A stretch of DNA of 46,109 nucleotides from Anaerolineales bacterium (GTDB lineage: Bacteria > Chloroflexota > Anaerolineae > Anaerolineales > UBA11579). The stretch spans positions 1 to 46,109 of the forward strand of contig JANWHN010000015.1 of NCBI GenBank assembly GCA_025450445.1. The letters are read 5' to 3'. Below the pieces are notes generated by a model. It was not told the origin of the DNA. It ran no database searches and was given only the letters and a program-made list of their open reading frames with translations. The position numbers and the translations under genes were made by a program. Positions 17,922-26,221 of the stretch are shown piece after piece (the first letter of the stretch is position 1; each line of letters opens with the position of its first letter).

Positions 17922-20163
17922 GAAGACCGCCGGATCGCCCTGCCTTTAAACATAATCCTTTGGCTTACCGGCCTGGTTGTAATCCTTTTCATCATCGCGA
18001 CCGCGTTGCTGCCGACCAGCCAGTACTTAGCCCTACCAATCGAATTTTCAATATTGGCTGTAATTGCTATTTGCTTGGTCTTGATGCACCGGGGTTTGCC
18101 ACGACTGTCTGGCTACCTGTTTACGATCTCGCTGTGGTTGCTGATCTCTGTTGCCACACTGTCTTACACGGAAATCACTAGCACCGGGGTTAGCAGCTTG
18201 TACACCGTAATTCTGATTGGGGGAATCCTGCTTGGATCATCCGGCAGTTTTCTGCTCGCCCTGCTTAGCACAATCGGCGTAGTCGCCAATGTATTCCTAA
18301 TGAGCTCGGCCAGAGGTGAACCAAGCCCGCCGCCGGATGCATGGATGCCGGCGATCACGGTGATCACAAATTTTATTTTGGTGGCAGTGGTGGCCTGGCT
18401 TGGTCGAAGGGCGGTGCTGAGCTCAGTGCAAGATATGCAGAGCAGCCGCTCTCTGCTCACCCACCGCAGCGCCCAGCTGCAGGCCGCGGCGGATATCGGT
18501 GCGGCTGCCAGCAGCAGCAAGGACCTGACGACGCTGGTGGAGACGATCACCGACGTAATCGCTGACCGGTTTGGCTTTTATCATGTCTCAAATTGACATA
18601 TGGAAAAGAACAGAACGCGCTCACATCGATCAGTCAGGGTGGCAAGAGGATCGCAGCACCGCCTAGCGTGCGGGATCTACAAGAAAACAAGCGCAGCATC
18701 GTTGCCAATGTAGCTCGAACACGCAAGCCGTATCTCGCCCGAGATGTGCAGACACCCCCAGCTGGAACAAACGCGGTCCGAACTTGCCATTCCGATTGTG
18801 GCCGGCGAAAAGTTGTTCGGTGTACTGGACGTGCTCAGTAACCAGGAAACCCCGCTAGGCAATGATGAGCTCAACGCTCTGCTAGTGCTGGTCAACCAAA
18901 TCGGGACTGCAATCGATAACAAACGGTTGCTGGACTCAGCCAGCCGGCATTTAGAGGAGTTGATCGCCCTGCACGCGATCGCTGCGGCCGGAACCGAAGC
19001 TGAAAGCGAGGATGAATTCCTGCGAAGGGCCACCCAGGTGGTCGGAAAATCCCTTTTCCCGACCAACTTCGGGGTGCTGCTGCTCGATGAAAAACAAGCG
19101 GTGCTAACGCATCACGCTTCTTACACTGAAAGTAAATCCAAAATCTCGCCGCCGATCCCGCTCGGTGAGGGTATCACCGGGATCGTCGCGCTCACAGGGG
19201 AACCGATGCGGGTAGCAGATGTCTCCGTAGAGCGGAAATATATTTAGATAGACGCACGTGTTCGGTCAGAGTTGTGCGTTCCACTCAAATCCGGGGACAA
19301 GGTTTTAGGGGTGCTGGATGTTGAGAGCTATACCGTCGACTCATTCAGCAAAGCAGATGAGCATTTGTTACTGGCACTAGCCGGACAGATCGCTACTTCG
19401 TTGGAGCGCATGCGCCTGTTCGCCGGCGCGCAGCAACGCGCCGAGGAGCTGGCCAATACAATCAAACAGCAGGAAGAACTGGCTCGGCTACGCGATGAAT
19501 TTATTCAGAATGTCTCGCATGAATTCCGCACGCCACTCTCGATCGTAGGCGGCTATGTTGAAATCCTTGATAGCGGGGAGTTCGGGCCCCCTTCCAGACG
19601 CTTATCGGCAACCGGTGGGAATCATTGCCAAACGGGTTCGTTTGCTCAGCAAGCTGGTCGAGGACCTGACATCATTCCTGGATCTGCAAAAACGCGGCGA
19701 CTTCCGGCCGCTGCGGCTGGGCGAAATGCTTCAGCCAATGTACGGCGGTTATCGCACCCGCGCCCTGGCAGAACGGATCGAGCTAAACATGGAAATCGAC
19801 AATGGGCTGCCAACGATCCGCGGCGAAGAGACATTGCTCTCCAAGGCGATCGATAACCTGGTGGACAATGCCATCAAATTCACTCCCCCGGATGGCAAGG
19901 TCGACATCCGCGTGCGCAGCGAGAACGGCTCCGTAATGCTCGAGGTAACCGATACCGGGATCGGGATTCCACAAGAACAGCAAGAGCACATCTTTGAGCG
20001 CTTCTATCAGGTGGACGGAAGCACCACGCGCAGCTTTGGCGGCACCGGGCTGGGTTTGGCTTTGGTGAAAGAAATTGTGGATTTGCATGGGGGACAAATA
20101 AGCGTAGGCAGCGAACCCGAAAAGGGCACGACCTTCATGATCAGCTTGCCAGCACTTAACTAA
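17922..20163 (+). pseudogene. Membrane GAF-domain sensor histidine kinase, disrupted (frameshifts, in-frame stop, apparent gaps)
   Basis: Homologous pieces in shifting frames: 18006-18596 (TM region to ...RFGFYHVSN*), 18593-~18760 (NVARTRKPYLARDVQ), 18744-19247 (GAF; TRSELAIPIVAGEKLFGVLDVLS), stop TAG near 19246, 19249-~19595 (NVSHEFRTPLSIVGGYVEIL), then another frame to 20163 (HATPase). Confidence 0.85.
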
Positions 20164-20192
20164 AAAAAACCGGCTTGTGCCGGTTTTTTTTA
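20162..20192. terminator. Bidirectional intrinsic terminator between convergent genes
   Basis: AAAAAAAACCGGCttgtGCCGGTTTTTTTT: stem flanked by A-tract and T-tract. Confidence 0.9.
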
Positions 20193-22586
20193 GAAGATCT
20201 GCGGATAACGCCGCGGGTCTGCCTCGTGCATCATTTCATAAATCGCATAAATAATGTCGTCGCCATTGGGCTTAGACCAGTAGTTACCATCAGTGCCATA
20301 AGCTGGGCGGTGTGCTTTGCCCGAAAGCGTGCGGGGAGCTGAGTCAAGCCAGCGATAACCACCCTGGTTCTCCAGGACTTCTTGCATCATGTAGGCGGTT
20401 GTTCCACCGGGGACATCTTCGTCCAAGAAAAGGACGCGGTTTGTTTTCTTAAGTGATTCGACTATAGAGCCGTGCAAATCAAAAGGCAAGAGAGACTGTA
20501 CGTCGATCAATTCCATCTCGATCCCCAATCCGGCCAAAACCTCGGCCGCTTCAGCGGAGATACGACAGAGCGGTCCGTACGTAACGACTGTGACGTCATT
20601 GCCTTGGCGTAAAACTTCGGGGACTCCGACAGGTACAGTAAATTGATCGATGTTGTCGGGCAAACGCTCTTTGAGGCGATAGCCGTTCAGCACCTCGACG
20701 ACCAAGCCGGGTTCATCGCCAGCTAACAAAGTATTGTAGAAGCCGACCGCCTGGAGCATATTGCGTGGGACTAACACCAGCATCCCGCGCAGCAGGTGAA
20801 TGGCGCCGGCCATCAGCGAGCCAGAATGCCAGATGCCTTCGAGACGATGGCCGCGGGTGCGCACTATGATCGGCGCCTTCTGTCCGCCTTTGGTACGCCA
20901 GCTGAGCGTGGCGAGATCGTCGGAGAGAATCTGGAGCGCGTACAACAGATAGTCCAAATATTGGATCTCGGCGATCGGACGCAAACCGCGCAAAGCCAAA
21001 CCGATAGCTTGACCCATGATGGTTATCTCGCGTATTCCGGTATCGGCTACACGCACCTTGCTGTATTTCTCCTGCAATCCAGCAAAGCCCTGGTTGACAT
21101 CCCCAAGAAAACCTAAGTCCTCGCCAAACGCAACGACGCGTGGGTCGCGCTTAAGAATGGCGTCAAACCCCCTGTTGACGATCTCGAAGCCATTCAGTGT
21201 CGGTGACTTGTCGGAAAAGATTGGCTTTACGTCTGCTACGCGCTCGGCTGAGTGAGTGTAAAGATCAGAGCTGTAGCGCTCCGCCCCTGCTTGATCCTGA
21301 TCTTCCTTCCACTGGACCAGCAATTGTTTCGCAGGCAGCGCCTCGTCCTTAAGCAGGACCATTGCTTTGCGATAGGCGATCAGCATGTCCTGGCGCAACG
21401 GGTTTTGAGCGGCAAGCATATCTTTGATCATCTTCTCGAATTCGGAGGCATGCTTCGATGCTCCCGCGACTTCGGCCAGCAGGTCGCCAAAGGCTTCTAT
21501 GTCAGCGCGAATAGGCGCCTTATACGCCTCCCAGGCGCGGGCGCGGCTGGCTTCGACCTCGTGCCGATCCTCTTCTTCGGCCTTGTCAAGTTCCGCTCCA
21601 GTCGCTATTTCCTCGGCGAGGATCCAGTCCCGGAACTTCAGCAGACAGTCGTATTCTTCTTCGAATTTGAGGCGCTCGGCCGATTTGTAGCGCTCGTGGC
21701 TGCCGGAGGTCGAGTGGCCCTGCGGCTGAGTGAGTTCGTTGACATGCAAGATAGCCGGGACGTGATCTTTGCGGGCCGTGGCAGTTGCATCGGTATAGGC
21801 TTTGATCAAGGCTGGATAGTCCCAGCCGGCAACAGTGTAGATGTCAAAGCCATCATCACCGCCTTTACCGCGCTGGAAACCGCTAAGCAGGCGCGAAAGA
21901 TCGCTGGTGAGTTGGTATTCGTTGGGCACAGAGATGCCGTAGTCGTCGTCCCAAATCGAGATGACCGCTGGCACCTGCAGCACGCCTATAGCATTCACGG
22001 CCTCCCAGAACATGCCCTCAGCCGCGCTGGCGTTGCCGATAGTGCCAAAGGCAACCTCGTTGCCATTGTTAGAAAATTGTTTTGCGTCCTTGAAGTCTTT
22101 TAATTCCCGGTAAAGCTTGGACGCTTGGGCCAAGCCAACCAAGCGCGGCATCTGCGAACCGGTCGGCGAAATGTCTGAAGAAGTGTTGAACTGATCTGTT
22201 AGATTTTTCCAGCTGCCGTCGTCGTTAAGGCTGCGGGTGGCGAAATGAGCGTTCATCGCCCGGCCAGCCGTAGCCGGCTCCGCCTTCACATCTGTGTGGG
22301 CGAAAAGCTGGGCGAAGAATTCATCCAGCTTATGCTCGCCGATGGCGAACATGAAAGTTTGATCGCGATAGTAACCCGAACGAAAATCTCCTTTCTGAAA
22401 GACCTTGGCCATGGCGATCTGAGCCAGCTCTTTGCCGTCGCCGAAGATACCGAACTTGGCCTTGCCGCTCAACACCTCGCGTCGCCCTACCAGGCTGGCC
22501 TGGCGGCTGCGGTAAGCGACTCGGTAATCTGTTAGAACTTGCTCACGGCTAAATTGTTTGGACGCAGGCTTAGCTTTGGTTGCCAT
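20190..22586 (-). CDS. Fused E1 alpha-beta 2-oxoacid (branched-chain/pyruvate) dehydrogenase, TPP-dependent
   Basis: N-terminal E1-alpha-like region (GYYRDQTFMFAIGE, AFGTIGNASAAEGMFWEAVN, WDDDYGISV) followed by E1-beta-like region (VVAFGEDLGFLGDVNQGFAGLQEKYSKVRVADTGIRE). Start placed at ATG 22586 (MATKAKPASK). Confidence 0.92.
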   Translation of the reverse strand: MATKAKPASKQFSREQVLTDYRVAYRSRQASLVGRREVLSGKAKFGIFGDGKELAQIAMAKVFQKGDFRSGYYRDQTFMFAIGEHKLDEFFAQLFAHTDVKAEPATAGRAMNAHFATRSLNDDGSWKNLTDQFNTSSDISPTGSQMPRLVGLAQASKLYRELKDFKDAKQFSNNGNEVAFGTIGNASAAEGMFWEAVNAIGVLQVPAVISIWDDDYGISVPNEYQLTSDLSRLLSGFQRGKGGDDGFDIYTVAGWDYPALIKAYTDATATARKDHVPAILHVNELTQPQGHSTSGSHERYKSAERLKFEEEYDCLLKFRDWILAEEIATGAELDKAEEEDRHEVEASRARAWEAYKAPIRADIEAFGDLLAEVAGASKHASEFEKMIKDMLAAQNPLRQDMLIAYRKAMVLLKDEALPAKQLLVQWKEDQDQAGAERYSSDLYTHSAERVADVKPIFSDKSPTLNGFEIVNRGFDAILKRDPRVVAFGEDLGFLGDVNQGFAGLQEKYSKVRVADTGIREITIMGQAIGLALRGLRPIAEIQYLDYLLYALQILSDDLATLSWRTKGGQKAPIIVRTRGHRLEGIWHSGSLMAGAIHLLRGMLVLVPRNMLQAVGFYNTLLAGDEPGLVVEVLNGYRLKERLPDNIDQFTVPVGVPEVLRQGNDVTVVTYGPLCRISAEAAEVLAGLGIEMELIDVQSLLPFDLHGSIVESLKKTNRVLFLDEDVPGGTTAYMMQEVLENQGGYRWLDSAPRTLSGKAHRPAYGTDGNYWSKPNGDDIIYAIYEMMHEADPRRYPQIF

Positions 22587-22691
22587 GGAATTGATTCGAA
22601 GAAAATATAACATATCCCCCAATTTGGAATTTTGCCCATTAAAGCGACAAACGCCTAGGTGAGGGGGGCACCCAGACGTTTATCAATCGCT

Positions 22692-22719
22692 AGTATACAT
22701 AATGCAAAATGTATGTCAA
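22692..22719 (-). promoter_or_regulatory. Sigma-70-type promoter for the E1 gene
   Basis: Minus strand TTGACA-N16-TATACT (TTGACATACATTTTGCATTATGTATACT). Confidence 0.65.
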
Positions 22720-22734
22720 GCACTTTGACGTACA
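22710..22734. promoter_or_regulatory. Inverted repeat overlapping back-to-back -35 elements (candidate operator)
   Basis: TGTATGTCAA-gcact-TTGACGTACA, 9/10 symmetric; extends to 14-bp arms with 12 matches. Confidence 0.55.
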
Positions 22735-22793
22735 TTCTTGTTAAGAGTTTGATAAATTGTAAGACATTTGACAAATACGGCGTCCAACTCTGC

Positions 22794-23174
22794 ATGGGCA
22801 TGAAATCGGTTTCGGAAATTCTTGCCGGCCTAAAAACGCAGGACTACTGCTACCTAACCACCAAGGGCCGCGTGAGCGGCAAACCGCATCGCATTGAGAT
22901 CTGGTTTGGCGTGGATGGGGATTCGATCTTTCTTTTATCGGGCGGTGGAGAAGGGTCGGACTGGGTCAAGAATTTGAAGGTTGATTCAAACGTTCAAGTG
23001 CGGATTGCCAAACAGCACTTCACGGGCGTGGCCGAGATAGTTAGCAACGCTGACTCCGACGCGATGGCACGCCGGCTCCTGGCGGCGAAATATTACGGGT
23101 GGAGCGAAGGAAAGAAATTCAACGATTGGGCAAGCACCGCCCTACCCGTCAAGATTAAGTTACAACCGGCCTAG
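22794..23174 (+). CDS. PPOX/F420 (deazaflavin)-dependent nitroreductase-like split-barrel protein
   Basis: YCYLTTKGRVSGKPHRIEIWFGVDGDSIFLLSGGGEGSDWVKNLKVDSNVQVRIAKQHFTG pattern; start chosen at MGMKSVSEI (ATG 22794). Confidence 0.8.
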   Translation: MGMKSVSEILAGLKTQDYCYLTTKGRVSGKPHRIEIWFGVDGDSIFLLSGGGEGSDWVKNLKVDSNVQVRIAKQHFTGVAEIVSNADSDAMARRLLAAKYYGWSEGKKFNDWASTALPVKIKLQPA

Positions 23175-23956
23175 TTATCCTGCAGGCGAATGCTGAGCCC
23201 AGTGCCGCCAAATTCCTTGCAGACGAAAACAGGTGCGGCGGGCTGGCTCAGCTTCTTGACATAGTTGTAGCCGATATCGTCAAATTTATTTAGATCTGAA
23301 ACTTGTTCAATTCGATTGACGATGAGCCAGCGGGCGAAGGCGCCGCGGGCGATCTTGGCGTGGACAACGACGAAAGCTGGCTGGCCGGTTTTCGGGCTGA
23401 TAGTGAGGAAGCGCGGCGCAACTAGGCGAGCTTCGTCGACGAAAGGCGTGACGGTTTTCGAGTACTCATCAGCCGCCAAATTAAGTATCGGGCCTTTTGC
23501 AGGCAGGCAATCTGCGATCGAGCCTCCCCAGTATTTATAAAGATTTGCAAATTTCTTGTCGGGCAGCCTATAGCCCATCTCCAACCGATACGGATGGATG
23601 CCATCCAGCGGGCGCAGAATCCCGTAAAGACCTGAAAGAATATTCAGGGTCTTATCCGCGTGCGCCCGATCTGCAGCTGAGAAGCTGGGCGCCTGCATTC
23701 CGCTATAGATGTCGCCAATGAACGCGTCGATGGACGGCGTTTGATTGCCGGGTATAGCGTTCCAGTCGGCTATAAGTGTTCGAGTTTTCTTGGCAAGGGG
23801 AGCGGATAAACTCATGGAAGCAGCTAGTTGCGTCGCTGAAAGGGTATTGAGATAACCGGCTAACTCTTGCGCCTTTGGGAGCAACTGTGGAGCACGCAGC
23901 TTCTTGCCGACCGATGCCGGGCGCATCGCCTTGGAAGAATGGATCAGGATAATCAT
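23171..23956 (-). CDS. yaaA: YaaA/UPF0246 family peroxide-stress protein
   Basis: MIILIHSSKAM...LNILSGLYGILRPLDGIHPYRLEMGYRL family signature; start at ATG 23956. Confidence 0.92.
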   Translation of the reverse strand: MIILIHSSKAMRPASVGKKLRAPQLLPKAQELAGYLNTLSATQLAASMSLSAPLAKKTRTLIADWNAIPGNQTPSIDAFIGDIYSGMQAPSFSAADRAHADKTLNILSGLYGILRPLDGIHPYRLEMGYRLPDKKFANLYKYWGGSIADCLPAKGPILNLAADEYSKTVTPFVDEARLVAPRFLTISPKTGQPAFVVVHAKIARGAFARWLIVNRIEQVSDLNKFDDIGYNYVKKLSQPAAPVFVCKEFGGTGLSIRLQDN

Positions 23957-23975
23957 TAGGAGCAAGTCTAAATAC

Positions 23976-24001
23976 AAATCCCTCGGGTGACCGAGGGATT
24001 T
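23976..24001 (-). terminator. Intrinsic-type hairpin downstream of the 24004-24279 gene
   Basis: AAATCCCTCGGgtgaCCGAGGGATTT, 11-bp stem just past the minus-strand stop. Confidence 0.7.
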
Positions 24002-24003
24002 AT

Positions 24004-24279
24004 TTACTTTAGGCGATACGTCTCGGGCTTTGAACGCGTGCGTTCGATTACTTTCCTAGCTTCGAGATCGAGCTTCACGACCATTGTGTTCCAACCAACA
24101 TTACCAGAGAATTTGCCCTTCAATTTCTTCTTCAGTTTTGTCAACAATTGAGTGTGAGTCAATTCGTCCTTGCGCAAAGCCGAGACAATCGACTTTTTGA
24201 ACAACTCGTATACCGTTTTATCGATAGGCTTGTTGTGCTTACCAAGCGGATGTTTGGTCTGGACTAAATATTCGGGCAT
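24004..24279 (-). CDS. Small basic protein, DUF6958-like
   Basis: 91 aa; GNVGWNTMVVKLDLEARKVIERTRSKPETYRLK resembles DUF6958 from memory; stop followed by a terminator hairpin. Confidence 0.65.
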   Translation of the reverse strand: MPEYLVQTKHPLGKHNKPIDKTVYELFKKSIVSALRKDELTHTQLLTKLKKKLKGKFSGNVGWNTMVVKLDLEARKVIERTRSKPETYRLK

Positions 24280-24337
24280 AAGTTGATCGGAATTTTACGG
24301 CAGTTTCCATTTTTAAGGTAGGACGAAAAATTACAAC

Positions 24338-24495
24338 CTAACTAGTGAACTGAAAAGTTGCGAAAATCTCGTCCATGAGTTGAATATCTGGACCGTAACC
24401 ACTTAGTTCAAGATATTCGTCCCCCAGCACCGTGAGGAAAATAACTGACATGCAACCAGAATCAAAGCGATGAGAGAAACAATTAAATATTTCAT
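24338..24495 (-). pseudogene. Remnant of a small lipoprotein gene (lipobox signal peptide plus out-of-frame C-terminal tail)
   Basis: Frame A 24495-24403: MKYLIVSLIALILVACQLFSSRCWGTNILN*. Shifted frame ending at 24338: ...VIFLTVLGDEYLELSGYGPDIQLMDEIFATFQFTS*. Confidence 0.45.
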
Positions 24496-24581
24496 GTGTC
24501 AATATGACCATAAAATAATGTGTGGGTCGAATTAACGGCTTTGCATCAACAATAAATCTCCGACGGGCGGAGACTTGAAGG

Positions 24582-24653
24582 TGGCGAGGGAGAGATTCGA
24601 ACTCTCGACCAAGGGCTTATGAGTCCCCTGCTCTACCACTGAGCTACCTCGCC
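24582..24653 (-). tRNA. tRNA-Met (CAT anticodon; CCA not encoded)
   Basis: Minus strand GGCGAGGTAGCTCAGTGGTAGAGCAGGGGACTCATAAGCCCTTGGTCGAGAGTTCGAATCTCTCCCTCGCCA; cloverleaf with CTCATAA anticodon loop. Confidence 0.95.
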
Positions 24654-24671
24654 AAGTTTTAGGAAAAAACG

Positions 24672-24700
24672 AGTTTACTATTTGGGCTCGGGCTTGTCAA
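24672..24700 (-). promoter_or_regulatory. Sigma-70-type promoter of tRNA-Met
   Basis: Minus strand TTGACA-N17-TAAACT shortly upstream of the tRNA. Confidence 0.75.
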
Positions 24701-24712
24701 CGCGACCCGCGT

Positions 24713-25453
24713 TTACTCCAGCGTGATCGCTACAGTTGGAGTGTCCGTCGCAGCTGAAGTTGGGCTTGGAACCTGCGTTGACGTCAGACTAGGCTCGGGC
24801 GTTGGAGTGGCTGTCCAGGTTGGTGGCAATGTACGGGCTACAACCTGAGTGGCTGTGGGATTTGTGAGGGTGATGCCGCCACCCAATAGCAAATCGCGCC
24901 CAAAGTAAACTGCGGCAGCTAATACGGCGATAACGATCAAGGCGATGAGCAACCCCCGAAGCCTGCGTTTTGGTTTTGGATCCTGCGTTTCTTCAAATGT
25001 GGATTCGGCGCGCAATTCCTGTGTCGCTTCATGTTGCGGTTCTTGGGTATCAAAAAACGCGGCGCCAGGCCTTGGAGCGGATTGCTCACTAGCTGGCGGA
25101 GTCTTGGGTAGCGATGCGGTAGCAGGCTTGGGAGCTGGCGGCGGGATGGGATCGAATTTGGGCGGTGGTGCGGCCTTGATTGGGGGCGGCGTGCCCCCCT
25201 GCAATGTGATCAGGCGAATGCGGGCGCGCTCAAAGGTGGGATCGGCGCGCAACGCCTGGAGGACCGCGTACTGTTGGCGTTTTGGATCAGTGAGGGCGTG
25301 GCTGAGCAAGTACCAGGCCTGGGCATTGTTGGGCTCGTCACGCAGGAACTCAACCAACAACGGCTGCGCCTGATTTCTTTTTCCGGCACGAACGAGATCA
25401 GCCGCTTGCCTTAGCGTAATGCGGCCACTCGAATCCATCGCGGGATTATACAT
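24713..25453 (-). CDS. Single-pass membrane protein with N-terminal TPR-like region and Pro/Thr-rich tail
   Basis: ITLRQAADLVRAGKRNQAQPLLVEFLRDEPNNAQAWYLLSHALTDPKRQQYAVLQALRADPTFERARIRL; TM LRGLLIALIVIAVLAAAVYFG; C-terminal PTATQV...TPTPEPSLTSTQVPSPTS. Confidence 0.75.
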   Translation of the reverse strand: MYNPAMDSSGRITLRQAADLVRAGKRNQAQPLLVEFLRDEPNNAQAWYLLSHALTDPKRQQYAVLQALRADPTFERARIRLITLQGGTPPPIKAAPPPKFDPIPPPAPKPATASLPKTPPASEQSAPRPGAAFFDTQEPQHEATQELRAESTFEETQDPKPKRRLRGLLIALIVIAVLAAAVYFGRDLLLGGGITLTNPTATQVVARTLPPTWTATPTPEPSLTSTQVPSPTSAATDTPTVAITLE

Positions 25454-25475
25454 GTGAGCCTGAAGCGGCGCTTTA

Positions 25476-25503
25476 AAACAAAAATCGGGCCGCAGCCCGA
25501 CTT
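25476..25503 (-). terminator. Intrinsic terminator after the DUF1540-like gene
   Basis: Minus strand TCGGGC-tgcg-GCCCGA followed by TTTTTGTTTT. Confidence 0.8.
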
Positions 25504-25517
25504 ACTAGCTTAGCATC

Positions 25518-25781
25518 CTAGCCGTCATCCTCTTCTTCAGCTTCCACCTCTTCTTCGTCCTCTTCGAGGTCATCATCGTCTTCGCCTTCAGCGGCGAAAC
25601 CCGCTTCTTCCCATTCTTCCTCGAGCGATTCATTGTCTTCCCAAGCTTCTTCGGGGGATACCTCGCCGGATGGCGAATAGGTCAAGCAGCCTTCTTCGGG
25701 ATCGAGCTCAACGGCGGCGGCTGCGCAATAGCCTTCATCCAGAAACACGCAATCGACATAATGACAGCGTATGCGTGGCAT
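25518..25781 (-). CDS. Small Cys-motif protein, DUF1540-like, with highly acidic C-terminal tail
   Basis: IRCHYVDCVFLDEGYCAAAAVELDPEEGCLTY four-Cys pattern; 29 of the last 49 residues are D/E. Confidence 0.7.
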   Translation of the reverse strand: MPRIRCHYVDCVFLDEGYCAAAAVELDPEEGCLTYSPSGEVSPEEAWEDNESLEEEWEEAGFAAEGEDDDDLEEDEEEVEAEEEDDG

Positions 25782-25790
25782 TGGTCTCCG

Positions 25791-26210
25791 CTAGGCCTGG
25801 CTGAATGAGCGCTGTAAGCGCAGCCCGGAAAGGATGAGCATGAGGGTTAGTACCACCGCAGATAACACGCAGAAGGGGCAAATGGCGCGGATGACATAGA
25901 GTTCCAAATAAGTTAGGTACGCAGAATATAGCACGCCAATCAACGAAAGACCAAACACGATCATGGCGCCATTGAAATTGAAAAAATCGTTGCGCGGCTC
26001 GAGCAACAAGACAACCAACATGGCGATGTAAGCTCCGGCTCCGAGCATTGCGATCGGGATGCCAGCAATGCTGGCGTATACACTCGTGTTTACAACTTCG
26101 CAACCGCTACTGACGTTGCACACTCCGTCCTCGGCAAGCTTGATCCAGGTGAGATACAGCGAATCGAGCAAGCCTACCGCGGCGAGTGCGATCAGAATCT
26201 TACGAAGCAA
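25791..26210 (-). CDS. Vitamin K epoxide reductase (VKOR) family protein
   Basis: 139 aa, multi-TM; GVCNVSSGCEVVNTSVYASIAGIPIAMLG and RAICPFCVLSAVV redox Cys pairs. Confidence 0.93.
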   Translation of the reverse strand: MLRKILIALAAVGLLDSLYLTWIKLAEDGVCNVSSGCEVVNTSVYASIAGIPIAMLGAGAYIAMLVVLLLEPRNDFFNFNGAMIVFGLSLIGVLYSAYLTYLELYVIRAICPFCVLSAVVLTLMLILSGLRLQRSFSQA

Positions 26211-26221
26211 TCATCCTCCAA

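Noticed and set aside
21252-22103. 283-aa plus-strand ORF
   Set aside because: Fully antisense to the E1 dehydrogenase gene; composition typical of a shadow ORF.
25520-25610. CTTCTTC-rich microsatellite-like tract
   Set aside because: Explained by the Glu/Asp-rich tail of the overlapping CDS.
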